DNA of 64,000 bases, from NCBI RefSeq assembly GCF_011397635.1, contig NC_064755.1:18335282-18399281 (forward strand), written 5' to 3'. A program made the translations under genes and the position numbers. Positions 1 to 17,240 of the stretch are shown here, one piece after another. The number at the start of each line of letters is the position of its first letter. The first letter of the stretch is position 1. This DNA comes from Epinephelus fuscoguttatus (taxonomy: Eukaryota; Chordata; Actinopteri; Perciformes; Serranidae). The notes under the pieces are model-generated. The model made no database searches and was not told where the DNA came from. It saw only the letters and a program-made list of their open reading frames with translations.

Positions 1-186
1 ATAGGGTAACTGAGCTGTAGTTGTAAGGGTTTAAATCCGGGTCATTTGCTGTGGTCATACGTGCAGAATAATTGCGGAAGAGAAGTTCTCTAGTAACTGA
101 GAGCATTTTTTCCGTCCATAATCTTTTCCACCATCCTCCAGCCACATCTTCGCTGAGTAACCGGAAGTCTGCCGACTAACTTAATG

Positions 187-484
187 ACGTGTTAATGTCA
201 TTCTAATTAAGCTGGCACGTGCACGTTTATGAAGCACACAGCGTTCCCGTGATAGTTATAATATTATGATAAAAGGAGGGAAACAAATGGTGTCGCATAC
301 TCCTAGAGCCTACTACTATGACGTATAGCGTGTTACCTACAGCAGCGCTACACGAGATGGAGATGTCTCATCGCCGCATCCTGCCGAGGACGTGACATAC
401 AGCACGCGCAGCGTCCACACAGACCCACCCGAGCTCATTAGTATGTACGCACGTAACGTCTACCGAGGAGGCTGTCTTTAAATA
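187..484 (+). promoter_or_regulatory. ldha: putative ldha promoter with hypoxia-response-like motifs
   Basis: The core motif RCGTG occurs at 187-191, twice around the palindrome CACGTG at 216-226, and at 390-394. A TATA-like stretch TTTAAATA lies at 477-484, about 30 bases before the inferred first exon. Vertebrate LDHA is a classical HIF-1 target whose promoter carries paired RCGTG sites, so the cluster fits established knowledge. Functional use here is inference. Bases 1-186 show no gene or other recognisable element. Confidence 0.45.
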
Positions 485-509
485 CCGGAGGACACCCCCA
501 CTGCCGCAC

Positions 510-588
510 CACTTCTGCGGACACTGTGCTGAGGAGAAGGAAGACACATTCCAGCTCGCGTTTCCACCTGCCTAACGAAAACCCAAAG
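510..588 (+). other. ldha: ldha non-coding exon 1 (5' UTR)
   Basis: A purine-rich leader ends in CCCAAAG followed by the donor GTAACA at 589. It starts about 30 bases after the TATA-like box. Vertebrate LDHA genes have an untranslated first exon and start translation in exon 2, as here. The 5' end is approximate. Intron 1 (589-2703, about 2.1 kb) shows no further gene. Confidence 0.6.
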
Positions 589-2703
589 GTAACACAACCT
601 TATTTCACACTACGGAGCGTGTACACTTCAGGTACATCCGGAAACTAGCATTTATTTTGAGGCATTAACTTGTTTGTTGATTGAAGTGCTTCAGCAACTT
701 GATGCGCATTTTTAGAGGATACGGAGATGGGCGTGTCGCTAGCTAACATCGATAGTGTTGATTGGTTGTGAATGAAGCTGGCACTAACTCCAGTTTTTTT
801 GACAGGTTGACACTTGATATGTTTTCCATGTCTAATTAAGTTTCGGGCGTGTGTAAAACAGAGTAGCAGGTTAGCCACAGGATGCAGGCCTGCTGGTTTG
901 ATTTCCTACTTGTTGCAGTGACGTTCATGAATGGGTTTTAAGAATGATGTCATGAATTATGGGAATATACCTTTTAAGAAACTACTTATATCATGTGGCC
1001 CACGCGAGTAAAATATACAAAATATGAAACAAGCAATAGGATAAGGTTTCTAAAATGACCTAAAAAGTGAAAGTGAATCTGTCTCCATCGTTGATGTAAT
1101 GTACGCAATGTTACACAAGCGTGTGTCACGCATGCCCTGTGATGCCCAAGGCGACCACCATCCACACTGCAGTCTGGGCCATGAATGAACTTGGCACAGG
1201 AAATGCACTGCATTCATGTGCTGGCACATGGGAGAGCAGATCTAAGTGAGGGAAGTGGTGTTTCAGTGTTTTTGCCATAAGCATAAAATTCCCTTTTACA
1301 ATAGTGATCAACCTTACCACTTCTTGCTGCTCACACTTTCTGATTAATCACACTAATGTTATACTTGGCACAGTGTTCAGGATGCCAGCGTCAGCCTGTT
1401 GGCAGCTGCAGTGGACTGTCTGGCTACACAATGTGAATACACAGTGGAAACCTAAATCTAGTTTTTCCTGCTACTACTGCTGATACTCCAGCATGTTGAA
1501 GGCAAATAGAGGGAGTATCAAGATGTATTTACAGTCATTTTCAAATTGGTCATGTGAAAGATCAGACGCTGACCTTCAGTCATGATACCGGACACCGCAT
1601 CAGAGCTGAGTAAAGCCCTGCTGACCTGCTGGTGATCAAATTATGTAAATGTCAGAAAGTACAGGGAAATATGAGAATACACGTGTTACATGATGCAGTT
1701 GTGTGCCACAGCAACTTATTTTAATTCACAGAAATATATAATCTGAAGTTTGTCACAGTCTCTGTCTGTAATCATCATTCAGGTATGCTACAGTTGTAAT
1801 TTGGCTGGTTTGTGCTTCAAATTTCAACACTAAAGAAAGGAAATCTGGCCAGTATTGACCATGTACAGTAATCCTTCACTGTACACTGAACAAAGGGTCC
1901 TCTTGTAAAGCACAAACCCAGCTCACCTCAGGGTTAGGGCCTGGTATGTAGTAAGCTTTCAGATCACCTCTGAGTGTGAGATAATTGGATAAAGGGATAT
2001 GACCGTCCCACTTACCACATCCTACTATTGTGTGCAAACTCACCATTGAGAGGTCTTAAATATCCTCTCAAGGAAGGCATTACAGTGCATTAATCCTATG
2101 AGGTCCTCCACTACGTGCTTGTCTCCACATCACAGAGAACCAGGCGAGTCACGCTGCATGATGTAAACCTCTGTAAGGGTGAGCACTTGGCCATGCCTGC
2201 CTGCATGCCCAACCCGGAAACATAAATAACAGTGTGTGACGTCAGCTAAGGATGGCCTGTGTGCTGCACGGAGGCAGGCTGCAGTACTTTCCCAGGCAGT
2301 GGTTGCCATGGAGACCCAGGGAGGCGCTGTGAGGGAGAAATTAGTCTGAAACCATTTAAGGAAGTAGACATGAGGCAAGAGCGGTAGATCTGTGACAATG
2401 AATTTGAAACTTGTGGTTTTAGGAGGTGATTTTTTTTTGAGGTTATGAGAAGGGCACATTTTCAGTTCTGTGAGTGACATGAAAAGGGAAATCGCATTTC
2501 ACTCAGTCAGTGTTGGATGAGAGAGTAGTCACGTACACCTCTGTGTGGGCCTATTAGAAACAACACCCTCAAACTGTCACATGTATTATGCAGGACTACT
2601 TTACTACCTCTCTGTTTCCGTTCTCACCCTCCCTCCTTCCCCTTTTATACTCGATTCACCTGCTTGCCTACTTTTTCACTAACACCTCTTCACTTTTCCA
2701 CAG

Positions 2704-6699
<3,996 letters not shown>

Positions 6700-7815
6700 A
6701 GAGCGCTCCTCTGAATACTCCACTGAAACCACACTCAAAACCGTGTGGTCGAATCCCTCCTACCCTACCTCCTGTGCCCCCTCACGGCAACGGGTGAATG
6801 AAACCTCTGAATATCTAAAAAGGCCAAGTGTTTGTAGCAAAACCACTGGAAGCTAGATTGTACCTTCAGATATTCACACAGTGGTGTCATTTTCCTTTGC
6901 TGCCTCCCACCCGTCCTCCCGTCATGACTGAATTCTCGGAAACCCCACTCATACCTTTTTAGCCTTTGAGCTCTGCCTGTGTCGGAGTGAGGGCGTATAT
7001 ATATGTTGTCCTGTCTACATGAGAAAAGTAAGGCCTTTGCGTATCGAGTGTATACATTCTATGTACTGTATGTTACTGTACACTGTTTCTGCCTAATCCG
7101 TACACTCCTTGTCTGTAGTTCGTATTTATTCTGTGATTGTTGCCAGTTGTTTTTTCCACTTGGTAATCTCTGTTTTTTATTTGGAGTATAATGGAGACAT
7201 TCCATTCCCTATGAGGAGGGCTTCCTACCCACCTACACTTACAACAACACTGCTGCATATATCACTGGGCCACAATCCAGTGATAGTACCTTAACATTTA
7301 AGAAAGCAATGCTTTACTGGTTGGCATTGAAGCCTTTGTAAACATACCTAACCACAAGTGCACTGACAGAAAAACTATTTCAGGCTTAAAGGTTTAAAGA
7401 ACTGGCAAGAAGCAACACGGTTCCATCTGAGAGTATTAAAGGGGTCTAATTCAATTTAGCAAAGATATAACAGAGAACCAAAAGGGGAAAGAGTCGGCTT
7501 CAATCATGACCTAGGGTCAAGTTATGAATCATAACAGGAGGTAATAATCTTGAACATGTTATTTGTTTGCGCACCCTTAAATACCCTCAAAGGGTTGTGT
7601 ATTTATTCTACTTCAATTGACTCTGGACAAAAAAAGAAAATTAAGAGAAAGTATTATTTATAACTGCTAATACTGTTAAGATCTATTTATGTATTAATGT
7701 TACAACCTTGGATAGGGTCTATGAATCACCTGACTTACTAAGAACTGTATCCGTCATGGCAGCTGGATATTGATTTTTATTTTCTGTAACATCGAATAAA
7801 TCTGCCAGGATAATG
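6700..7815 (+). other. ldha: ldha 3' UTR with polyadenylation signal
   Basis: After the TGA at 6697-6699 no competing coding frame is seen. The canonical signal AATAAA lies at 7795-7800, and cleavage is expected about 15-25 bases later. The roughly 1.1 kb UTR is AT-rich and carries several ATTTA-like elements. The gap to the end of the convergent tsg101 transcript is only about 280 bases and shows no element. Confidence 0.65.
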
Positions 7816-8097
7816 ATAATACAAGTGTGTCCTTTGTCCTCTCTTTGTGTTTGTTGTCGAAACTAGCAAAAAGCAGTTGGTGTGTGTTTGCAGAGCAGCT
7901 GACTCAGCCGCTCTTGGTGCACAGATATGGGTCGATACATGAGGCAGATAAGAGGTTTTAATGCAGGAGATCCAAATGGATTCCCAAGCTTCTATATATG
8001 GCATTGTAAATGTTTTAATACTTTCTGTGGTTTGTGTGAGACAAAGAATACAGTGAAATACTGACCAAATGAAATGACGACAAAGAGATGAACCACT

Positions 8098-9314
8098 AAA
8101 TCAGATTTCTTTTATTTGTACTGATTTACATTAATCTACAGATATAAAAGAACAGGTGGTCTATGGTTGAATTGGAAACAAGAAAAAAAATAACAGCAGA
8201 TATTCTATCATACAATTCAAAGTGCATTTAGTAAAAGGCTAATTTAAATGAGACCTGTTTTTAAACTTTACATAAGTTAACTTCTTGATTAGTACTTTTT
8301 TGTTTGTACCCTCTGACACACTTTATTCACAACTTTTCTCCCGTTTACTGAAAACCTAAACCTCTCAGCAGGACTGAGAATAAGTGAACAGCACAAGGAA
8401 AACAGAACAGTAAAGAAACAAATACGGGATTTCCTTTGTAATCCCTTAGAATAAAGTATGTGAAGACTGTCATCCACTTTAAAGACGCTGTACAGAGTAC
8501 GATTTACTGGTTAATGCAGTCAGACTGAAGGGCAGACCTGAGCAGCTGACACGAAGAACCTCACGCTTATAAAGAGACACAGGAAATACAAATAATAGTG
8601 TAGTCGAGTGGCAGAGGAGCTCAAACTTTACCCATTAAAACACTCACAGTTCATATCCATGTTCATCATCACCTCTACTGTATGAAAAATGATCCCTTTG
8701 ACCCCACGGCTACTGAACATGACCCAGAGAGCATTAAATCCTGAGGCTGAACCCGCTGTCCCTCCTGAAAGGTTGCCCTGGGTATTTATATCAGAGCGTA
8801 ACCTTTTCATTATGAGAGGGCTGGACATTTGCAGCTCTCTACAAAGCCCCTCTTTACTAGCCCCTAACAATTTGTGCTTACTAGCCAAATGACTTTGTCT
8901 GGCGAAAGGGATCGCAAACAGCACCTGCAGGCTGCCCCTGCGGTGCAACGCATACAGGTCACCTCTTTAATTCACTGTGCGCCAACCCAGCTACGCCACA
9001 GAGACTCGTCACAGTGGGTCACAAAAGTAATGCCACATCTTGCAAATGGGTCGCGACTGTTAATGCATCATGATCTCAAAGAAGTATTCAGTCAGATCAA
9101 AACACAAATGATGTCCTACGAGATGTGGACACACAGGACAGTCCGTTCTTCATGAATGTTCTGTTGTTCAGATTTCTCTCTCACAACAGATTTGATGGGA
9201 GAGATTTAAAAGAGGACAGCTACAAGAAGACATAAAAAGGGAATAAAAGAGTGGAGGAAGAGAAGAGAGTAAGAAAGCATGAAGATATGAATGTTTCCGG
9301 GTCGTCGGCGAGGG
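8098..9314 (-). other. tsg101: tsg101 3' UTR
   Basis: On the - strand, about 1.2 kb follow the tsg101 stop codon before a polyadenylation-type hexamer (TTTATT on the + strand near 8110-8115). No other gene is seen here. The 3' end is inferred and approximate. The transcript is tail-to-tail with ldha. Confidence 0.5.
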
Positions 9315-12300
9315 TCAGTAGAGGTCACTAAGGCCGGCAGTCTTGCGGGCTTTCTGCATGAGGGCACGAAGCTGGAACTGCTTCCTGGACAGAAGCCGTA
9401 CATGCTGTAACAGAACGGAATACAAGTCATTAGGGTAAAAACCACAAATGGGTCAGTAGACGACATGTTAGTTGTAGTTGTGTTGATGTGGTTACCTTAA
9501 GAAAAACCTCCAGGTCTATGACGCCCCTGCGGAGGGCCTCCCCCAGGTAGAAGATAGTGTCCTCAATCGCGTTCTCTTCAGCATACAGGTTCAGGATCTG
9601 TTTGTACAGTGGAGCTGTGGGCACAATGACGTCGTCGATGTCGTTGTTCTCCGACTGGTTCTCCATCTTCTCCAGGGCCTCACTCAGCTCCTCGTCCTTT
9701 CTCTTCAGCAGCTCGATATTCCTGTCGACTTCAGACTAGTAGAAACCAGTTGATTTTTGTTATTAAAGAAAAAATCTGCTGTATAAGAAGGAAGAAAAAA
9801 TATAGGTATAATATTAAGAAGTGAATGATCTCTCACCACTTCCTGGTCCAATCTTGAGACCATCTCCTCCAGTTTCTGATGTCCCTTCTTCAGATCCTCC
9901 TCTGTTCGCTTCAGGGCGTCCAGCTCTGCCTGGGCTCTGTCCATTTCCTCCTTCATTCTCCAGCGAAGCTTGTCGCTCACGGCTGAAATCAGAGATGCGC
10001 GAATGGTGTCCTCGCCAATGGTGCCATCACTTCTTGGGCCTTAAGACAAAGAGGTTAGGAAGTGACGTGAGACAGTGGACAAACAATACAAAAAGTAACA
10101 GTAATAACAAAAAACCAATATCCAGGTAACACTCCAGTTTAGTATGAACATGCCGAACATACATCCATGCACTTGTTTTTAATCCAGATAGATCTACTTC
10201 TGTGTTCTCGCCATAGAAATAAATGAATCCCAGTAGTGCTCAATTTCCATGTTAATTAGGAAAAAGAAAGTCATCAGAGTAAGGGATCCTCAGGTCACAG
10301 TTGTTCAACGTGGAGCTGTTATGCTACTTTATTTAAAGGATCAGTTTGTAGGATTTAGGGGGATCTACTGGCAGAAATGGAGTGTAATAGTCATAAGCAT
10401 GTTTTCTAGGGGTGTAACAATACACATATTTGTATCGAGCCGTTCAGTTCGAGGCTTTTGGTGAACAAGGCAGCCCACACAACAGAGCAGGCAACATGCT
10501 GTCTGCCCCTCCCATCCCCAAACCAAAACATTGCACTCCAGTGAGACACACTGGGAGGCCCACTGTGGTAAGCTACCTCGTTGCAGGATGGTTAGTAACA
10601 CCATTACCAGACTGAAAATAGAGGCTCCTTCAATAACCTGCAGGTCTGGTGTTTGGGGTCACTCAAGTTTCGCTGTAATTATGGGGGCGATTGCAAGAGA
10701 GAGTGGGGGATTAAAACACACTGAACCAAAGAACAAGCCCCCACACAGCTGCAGACTCTCCTTAGCAGCTAACACAGAAGTACAGTAACATACACGACCC
10801 CTGAGCCAAAGCACACGCTGTTGTGCAGGGACAGACCCTCTTTAGCTGCTAAGCCAGTAGCACTCACAGTCACAGCACACACACACTCCGAATCAGGGAG
10901 CGAGCGCTGCTGTGCGGCCTTAGCCTCTCGTTCAACAGCTAATGTTATTACAAAGCACATACCCACAGCAGTGACTGAGAAGTAACTGCTGGCGGACCAG
11001 GTAGGCGATTCTGGCTTAACGACTGAAAGGTATGTGAGTGACGGCTTATTAGATTGTGTTCATATAATTGTGGCATTTTACAGGGATGTTTATTCATGTA
11101 TTCATTAGACTGAAAGAGCTCAGAGAGCTCGGGGGATGTAGCAAACTCGATGCTGACACAGTGGGCAATAGAAATGACACTGATACTATGCACTCTATTA
11201 TCAGTAGTAACGTAGTTAGTTTTCGTACATTTAAAATTTTAAAAATCAAGGAAATATCTCTGGCATTTCCTATATTTTGCTGTATGGAAAACGTATCAAA
11301 CTGTGACACACCACAGTGCCATAATGAAGCAAACCGGGAATTTTGTGAACCGTTACACCTCTATGTATAATTGCCTGAATCTAAGAACCGTTTGGTTTTC
11401 GTTAGCTTAAAATGAGCCCTTCATATCTACATGGGGAGCGTGTCCTCTTCCACCATGTTGTATCACCATGTTTCTACAGTAGCCCAGAGTGGACAAACCA
11501 AACACTGGCTCTAGAGAGGGCCAGTAACATTGTTCTGTTATCTGAAGGCCACCATAGGTTGTACTACATGCTTGGAAAAGGAGGGGTGATCAGGTGCTTG
11601 CATTTTTTTGTCATGTTTTTTTTTTTATTTATCAAAATTCTGTTCGTGTTCACAAACTCAATATAATTCTATGCTACAGGTTTTATGATATTTTGTTTCC
11701 AGGTATATGTACATGAGAATTCCATAAGCCTAAAAGCAGACAAATACCAGATTATGTAAGTGTAAAAGCACAGAGGGATGAAGACCACCTCATGTGCAGT
11801 CTGGAGTCAGCACTACAAATGTCAGAGTTGATTCAGTCTTGAGATCTGAGCACTCTGAACGGTCAAACCCATTTCTCCTCCTTTACTAAATATAGGAGTC
11901 AACTCAAAGCCCCTCCTGCGTGCTGGTCCTTCACTTGCATTTCAGTACAGTGCTGCCAACGGATTTGGGGGCAGCAGATGGGTACCCTGATCATAGGTCT
12001 GTCTTTGTGTGGAGTTACTGTTTCTATTCTAAATATAACACTGTGTCTGAGGTGTAGGGTGTGATGGCTGGACGGGGAGGAGGGGGGGGACTGTGCCTTT
12101 CCCTTCAGATCCATCCTACCCTTTAACCTTTAATGCTCCCCACTCTGGTTACACTAACGACCTTTCACTGGCGGCTCGGCGCACCACCGAAGTCACGGAG
12201 AGGGCGAAAGAGTTTGAGTCAAAAGGTCAAATGTCTCAACTCAGGGTCATTTAAAGACTGAGGAAAGGAGGAACTGTATTGTTTTTTCTGGGCTGAATGA

Positions 12301-15300
12301 AGTATTGAATTATTCTATTGTTATATTAAGACATAAAGGAAACCTGCAAGTGCAGACAATGACAGGTTCTGAGTGGACATATTAATTTTGCTGTGCTTGT
12401 GCTGTTTGTGAAAACATCTGAAACCTGTGCTAATTTTAAACTTTAAAATGTACCCACGAGAAAGGGAAATAAAGCACCCCAGATACTAAATGTGATACAT
12501 ACCCACTGTGGAAACTGGAGGCTGGGTAGGGTAGTGTGCAGGTCCAGCAGTGGCTGGGTAAGAATTGCCCCCTGGGTACTGGTATCCTGGATAGCCTCTG
12601 CAAATAGTTGAATGATCAAGAAATAGGTCATTCTTCCGATAACTTCCAACTTTAACTTTCAGTGATAAACATAAGTGAGCCAGTCGTACAGAGTCACTAC
12701 CAAATATGCTTCTGTGCCATATGTTGCTGAAGAAACTATGAAAACAAACATGCCAGGACAGGTTTGTTTGGAAATATACTACACACTCTTATCTGGAGGA
12801 GAGGTTCAGATCTGCTTAGTGAACATCTTACCCTGGGTTAGGACTGGGGCCATAGGGTGAGACCGCAGGCATGCCAGGCATATAGGAAGCTGAGGTAGAG
12901 AGAGATTGTAAAGGAATCAGATCTGAGGACAAACAGTTTGAAATATTCTTTATCTCTTTCATTCTCACAAAAACATATTCAGTTTTCCGTGGTGTGCTGA
13001 AGTGATATCTTAGCTCCATCTAGTGCTTAAGGAAATAAATGCATCACCTGAACTGTAAGGCAGAAATAAGGCGCGTATACAAATATATATCAACAATAAT
13101 ACAAAACTTCTACTAACATAATATATTGAACATGATTCCTGACATTCTGCTGAGAAATTAGCTAAATATCTGCCACAACATGAAAATGAAAATGAAAATC
13201 GTAAATTTAACTCAAAACCAAAATTAATTTAAGAGTGAATGCATACACAGGGGAGCATGTATGGTTATGCTAAATCTGTTGTTTGCTGCATTACAATATG
13301 AACCTTTCATCTCTAATATACAAAATAATAAGCTATGGTATAAGTAAAAGCTCACATAATTGTGGCAAGTAACATATCTGTTCAAGATTCACTCAAGTAA
13401 GAAGTCTGGAAATGCTTTCTTATTCATAGAACTGAATATGACCCACGCTTATTTTGTAATTTTGTAAGTGTTTCATCATGTGTGAAATTACAATTAAAGC
13501 TGTAGATGGTAACTTTCATAGCTGGTCCAGCCAGTGGGCCGTGCTGAGTTCTTGGCTCGACTTTACCCATCATGGCAGACGGGTCACAAACGTTCTCATT
13601 ATACAGCTGAACAGTACACTAAAATATGTTTCTGAAAACATTTGAGGTGAGAAACAGGCAATGCAGGAACAGAATCTTGATTTATATTTGATCAGCGCTG
13701 CCTAGTTTGACAGATTGACCGCAGTTTAGGAGCAGTGACTGATAGCTGTGTTGGAGTCTCCTCGGCTCTGATTGGTTGTTTTCAGTGCAGTGTGATAGAT
13801 TCTAGCAAGTGCCATAGAAACAATAGGACGAGATGGAAGAACATGATATTTTTCGCAGGTTATGCGTCTCATGTGCTTCTTTCAGAATATAGCGACAATT
13901 TCAGTAAATATAACAAAAAGTTAATTTCATAAAAGTTACCAACTGTACTTTAATCAATTAATAATTGGAATATATTTCACACAGTTAGCAGTTTTTTTAG
14001 GTACACCTAGCTAAATCTAAAGCAGTTTAATTAGGCCTTGTAATTAAACATACGTTCATGAAGGTCATAAAGTTTCTTTCTGTTTTAGAAAAGTGTTTAT
14101 TCAACTTTATGGATATTTTGGAAGCTGTAGTGGGGTGGTGCTTAACTGCATTGTTTTATACTGAGAAGAGTTTCTAATATTTAGACTGCTATCACTGATA
14201 TTAGAAGCATGTTTCAGTGTACTGAGAAGCATTCAGTATGCTAGTATTTCTCTTAGCATATCACTCTGTATGAAACAGTCTGTGGATCAGCCTGTTCTTC
14301 TTACTCTTTTAGACAATGCATTGGCCCCTTGGATCACTCTGTTCACAACAAAAATGTACGTCACTTACGGTTAGGGGGTCCAGCTGCTTGGAACGCTTGG
14401 TAGGGGGCTTGTGTGGTGGGGCGAGAAAACACAGGAGGCTCCTCTCCAAAAACCACAATCATCACCTGGATCAGACCATACAGGTCTGACTGAGGCTGTA
14501 AGACATACAGTGAGGGGAATGTTTAATTAAGCAAGACAACAAATGCAGGAAGCTTTTTCAAATGATCAACAGCCAAGCCGCTGTTCAGATATTATCTACA
14601 GCCACAGGTACATTTATGGCCATCATGATTGCGCCATTTTGTGCTGACTGACTGGTAATCATAGACATATTGCCAAATATTCCAGAAAGCTACAGTTTCA
14701 ATTACCTTTATACTGTAAACAGTGTTGTATGATACAGTGAGAAAACCACTTCTACAGATTTTAAACATGTCAATACTGCAGTGAGACCTTAATTCCTCTA
14801 TGACAGCATGACGCAATGTGTTTGTATTGCTCTTTAAATGTTCTTTTCGAATCTATGTTTTTACAGTCTAAACAGTTCACAGTCTTTCCCTAAATAAACA
14901 CTGTATGATTAAAAGTATTGACTGAAGACGTCACACTCACATGCTTCCACTCATGTAGATAAGGCAGGTAGATCTTGCCGTTGGCATCGATGTGTTTGCC
15001 AGTTTTGATCATCATAGCGCTGGTAGGTTTGACAAAACATATGGGAGGATTGTAGGGATATGTGTCCAGCAACCACAGACACACTGGGATGTTGTAGACA
15101 TTGCCTACAGGAAACAGAAACACACACTTTGTTGTAATATTTGATTATATTAAATGTTTTTAAGACTTAAAATTCTCATCGCTTCACCATTCACACTTGA
15201 GAAACTTTGTTATTTTGAGGCACACTTCCGTTTTCGTTTTTTTCTGGAGTAATAAGAACCTGTATATGAATTAAACAACAATTATGATGTACTGTATATC

Positions 15301-16859
15301 AAACAAATTTTTATTTTACAGTCTAAAAATCTACTGCTACTTTGTTTTGATAGAAAGCAAGATAGCAATGTGCGCTAGTAATCCTAACCTACAAAGTTGG
15401 GAAACTATGGGTTCGGTTTGAAGCTCACTATAAAATGTTCTGTCAAAAGGTGTATTCCATTTCTTTAATGTGACTTAAGTCATAATATCAGAACAGTAGG
15501 AAAGCTTGCACATTAAAGAAGAAATCGAGCAACATAGTACAAGATGGTGTTTGTTTGTAGGTACACATGCTTCCTCTGAGATTGTATGTGTTTTGCTTCA
15601 GGCAGATTCTTGCCTCAGATGACACAAAAAGGCATTTTTGCCCATTTCCTGCTTACTCTGCTTGAGCCTACAAATGACATGTTTGTTTATAAGCTATTGT
15701 GAGCACACAAGACAGAAAGAGAAGGTGAGCAAAGAAACAACACTAAACAGAAACTTCTCAATTAACCTTTTATGTCCCAGTCTTTCAGATTCTACAAAGG
15801 AACAATGTGACTTTTTTGAAAGCAAGGTAAACATTCTTTACCTCTGTAGCTCACTGGAACAGTTCCTGTCAGGCTCATCAGGTCTCTTGTGGAGCCATCA
15901 TTAAACACTGAAATAGAAGAACATCTCATGTCAACCAGCTAAACAATTTGGACATATACAACCATATAAGCATACAAACACTGAGACCAGACAGTTAAGA
16001 ACAGAAGATCAGTATGATTTAATTTACCATAAGCATCCATAACCGGCTTCAAGTCCTTGTACTGGGAGATGACATTGGTTATCTCACGCACGGTCAGATC
16101 TCTGTATTTATATTGCTGGATAAGGACAACAAAAGATGAAAGGGGAAAAAACGTGTGTTAGTATACTGAAAGTTCAAGTTGGAGTTCCAAGTTATTTACT
16201 TATGAAGTCATTTTGGCATAACCCATAGTTTGCAGTTGTTGTACCTGCTGCCTGCTTACATACAAAAGGTTTTCTATCTGGTCTTCATCGGCAAAATTTG
16301 TGGTATGAATTAGAAAAGTTGTTACCTCACCAACGAAGTTACAAACTTTGGAAATAATTAAATTCCTTAAAAAAGAGGGGTGGAACCGCCTATCACTCAG
16401 ACATCCACACAGATTACACTTAAGTCTGTGATATTAATGTATTATTAATTTTTACTCTGATCATGTCCATAATTGAAAGGCATCAACAAAGCAGCCACAC
16501 ATAAAACTAAGAATGGTGGCTTAGTCATAGGTCATGTTTATAGTTAACATGCTAATGATGTAGCTGGGTGGCTATTCTATATTGTAAGATGTTGGTTGAC
16601 ACGAAGATTTGTACAAGGTATATTTGCTACAGGCATCACACTAGTAATCATTTATCAAAACCAAATGTTAAACGTACTAGACTTAAATGGAGAATGGGCC
16701 GTTTACTGAGCATTACCCATTCCAGGAAATGTTACCCTGCTAATCGCTAGTTTCATGTTTGGTATCGGTGACTAAGCTAACGTGCTACAGTTGGGCAGCA
16801 AGTGCCGCAACACTTACCTTCAGCATTTTTTTCAGGGCACCCTCGTTGACAACTGCCAT
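9315..16859 (-). CDS. tsg101: ESCRT-I subunit TSG101, 10 coding exons
   Basis: Exons in transcription order are 16859-16818, 16115-16028, 15907-15842, 15104-14941, 14495-14369, 12889-12832, 12597-12503, 10039-9837, 9735-9496 and 9404-9315. They total 1173 bases, giving 390 residues, the same length as human TSG101. The protein sorts ubiquitinated cargo at endosomes as part of ESCRT-I and acts in cytokinetic abscission. Residues 1-145 form the UEV domain, which lacks the catalytic cysteine (IYLPYL in its place) and binds ubiquitin and P(T/S)AP motifs. A Pro/Gly/Tyr-rich linker follows ([14 protein letters not shown]). The coiled coil ([20 protein letters not shown] onward) comes next. The C-terminal steadiness box contains its own PTAP ([10 protein letters not shown]) and ends [13 protein letters not shown]. 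The start [14 protein letters not shown] is preceded by a GC-richer leader and no in-frame alternative. The two largest introns carry inverted-repeat elements. All splice phases are consistent. Confidence 0.96.
10334..11605. mobile_element. outer inverted-repeat DNA element, interrupted by a second element
   Basis: The left part begins AAAGGATCAGTTTGTAGG at 10334, followed by GGGGGATCTACTGGCAG. From memory this matches the opening of an abundant teleost non-autonomous element. Its continuation resumes at 11361 (ATAATTGCCTGAATC, then AGCCCAGAGTGGACAAACC and CACTGGCTCTAGAGAGGG) and fades near 11605. The expected distal inverted repeat is not visible, so the copy is truncated. It lies in the tsg101 intron between the exons at 12503-12597 and 9837-10039. 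Family assignment is by recollection only. Confidence 0.6.
10409..11360. mobile_element. nested DNA transposon-like insertion with terminal inverted repeats
   Basis: The left end is GGGGTGTAACAATACACA and the right end, read on the - strand, is AGGTGTAACGGTTCACA; these form imperfect inverted repeats. CTA lies on both sides (10406-10408 and 11361-11363), compatible with a 3-bp target duplication of PIF/Harbinger type, although the family is not certain. The interior has no transposase. The surrounding sequence reads as one older element split by this one, which sets the order of insertion. Confidence 0.6.
13494..13953. mobile_element. short non-autonomous DNA element (MITE-like)
   Basis: The ends are inverted repeats. 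The left end is TTAAAGCTGTAGATGGTAAC and the right end, read on the - strand, is TTAAAGTACAGTTGGTAAC. TTAA is present at both tips, so it may be either target site or element. No coding capacity is seen in about 460 bases. It sits in the tsg101 intron between the exons at 12832-12889 and 14369-14495. Confidence 0.6.
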
Positions 16860-17240
16860 TGTTTTTGAGTTTTTGTTTACACCGTTCTTATTAATAAGTT
16901 AAGTAAGCGAACGGCCGACTTACAAGCCAGCTAGAGCGGCAGCTAACGCAAGCTAACGCTAGCTAGCAAGACTTCACTGATTGCTAGCTAGGCTAAAGTT
17001 AGCCCAGCCTCGGGCCCGACAACTATTAAGCGAATTATTAGGTGTCTATATGACACCATTCAGTCCAACAAGAGCGATGTCACGGTTGTTAACGTGCCAA
17101 GCTTCAATAAATTAAGTAAGAACAGGAAACAGATAATTAAAAGTTCTCAGGAGGAGCGAAAAACAAATATCCGATGGTCAACAAAAGGAATTTCCGGTAT
17201 TCCACTGACAGCTTCCGGTCTGCCTGTATGATTCCGGTCT
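16860..17240 (-). promoter_or_regulatory. tsg101: tsg101 5' leader and promoter region
   Basis: Immediately upstream of the tsg101 ATG (on the - strand) is a stretch richer in CpG than its surroundings, with repeated GCTAAC/GCTAGC words at 16935-16995 and two ETS-like TTCCGG sites near 17190-17220. No TATA box stands out. This is the only plausible promoter between tsg101 and the upstream UEV gene. The boundaries are inferred. Confidence 0.4.
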
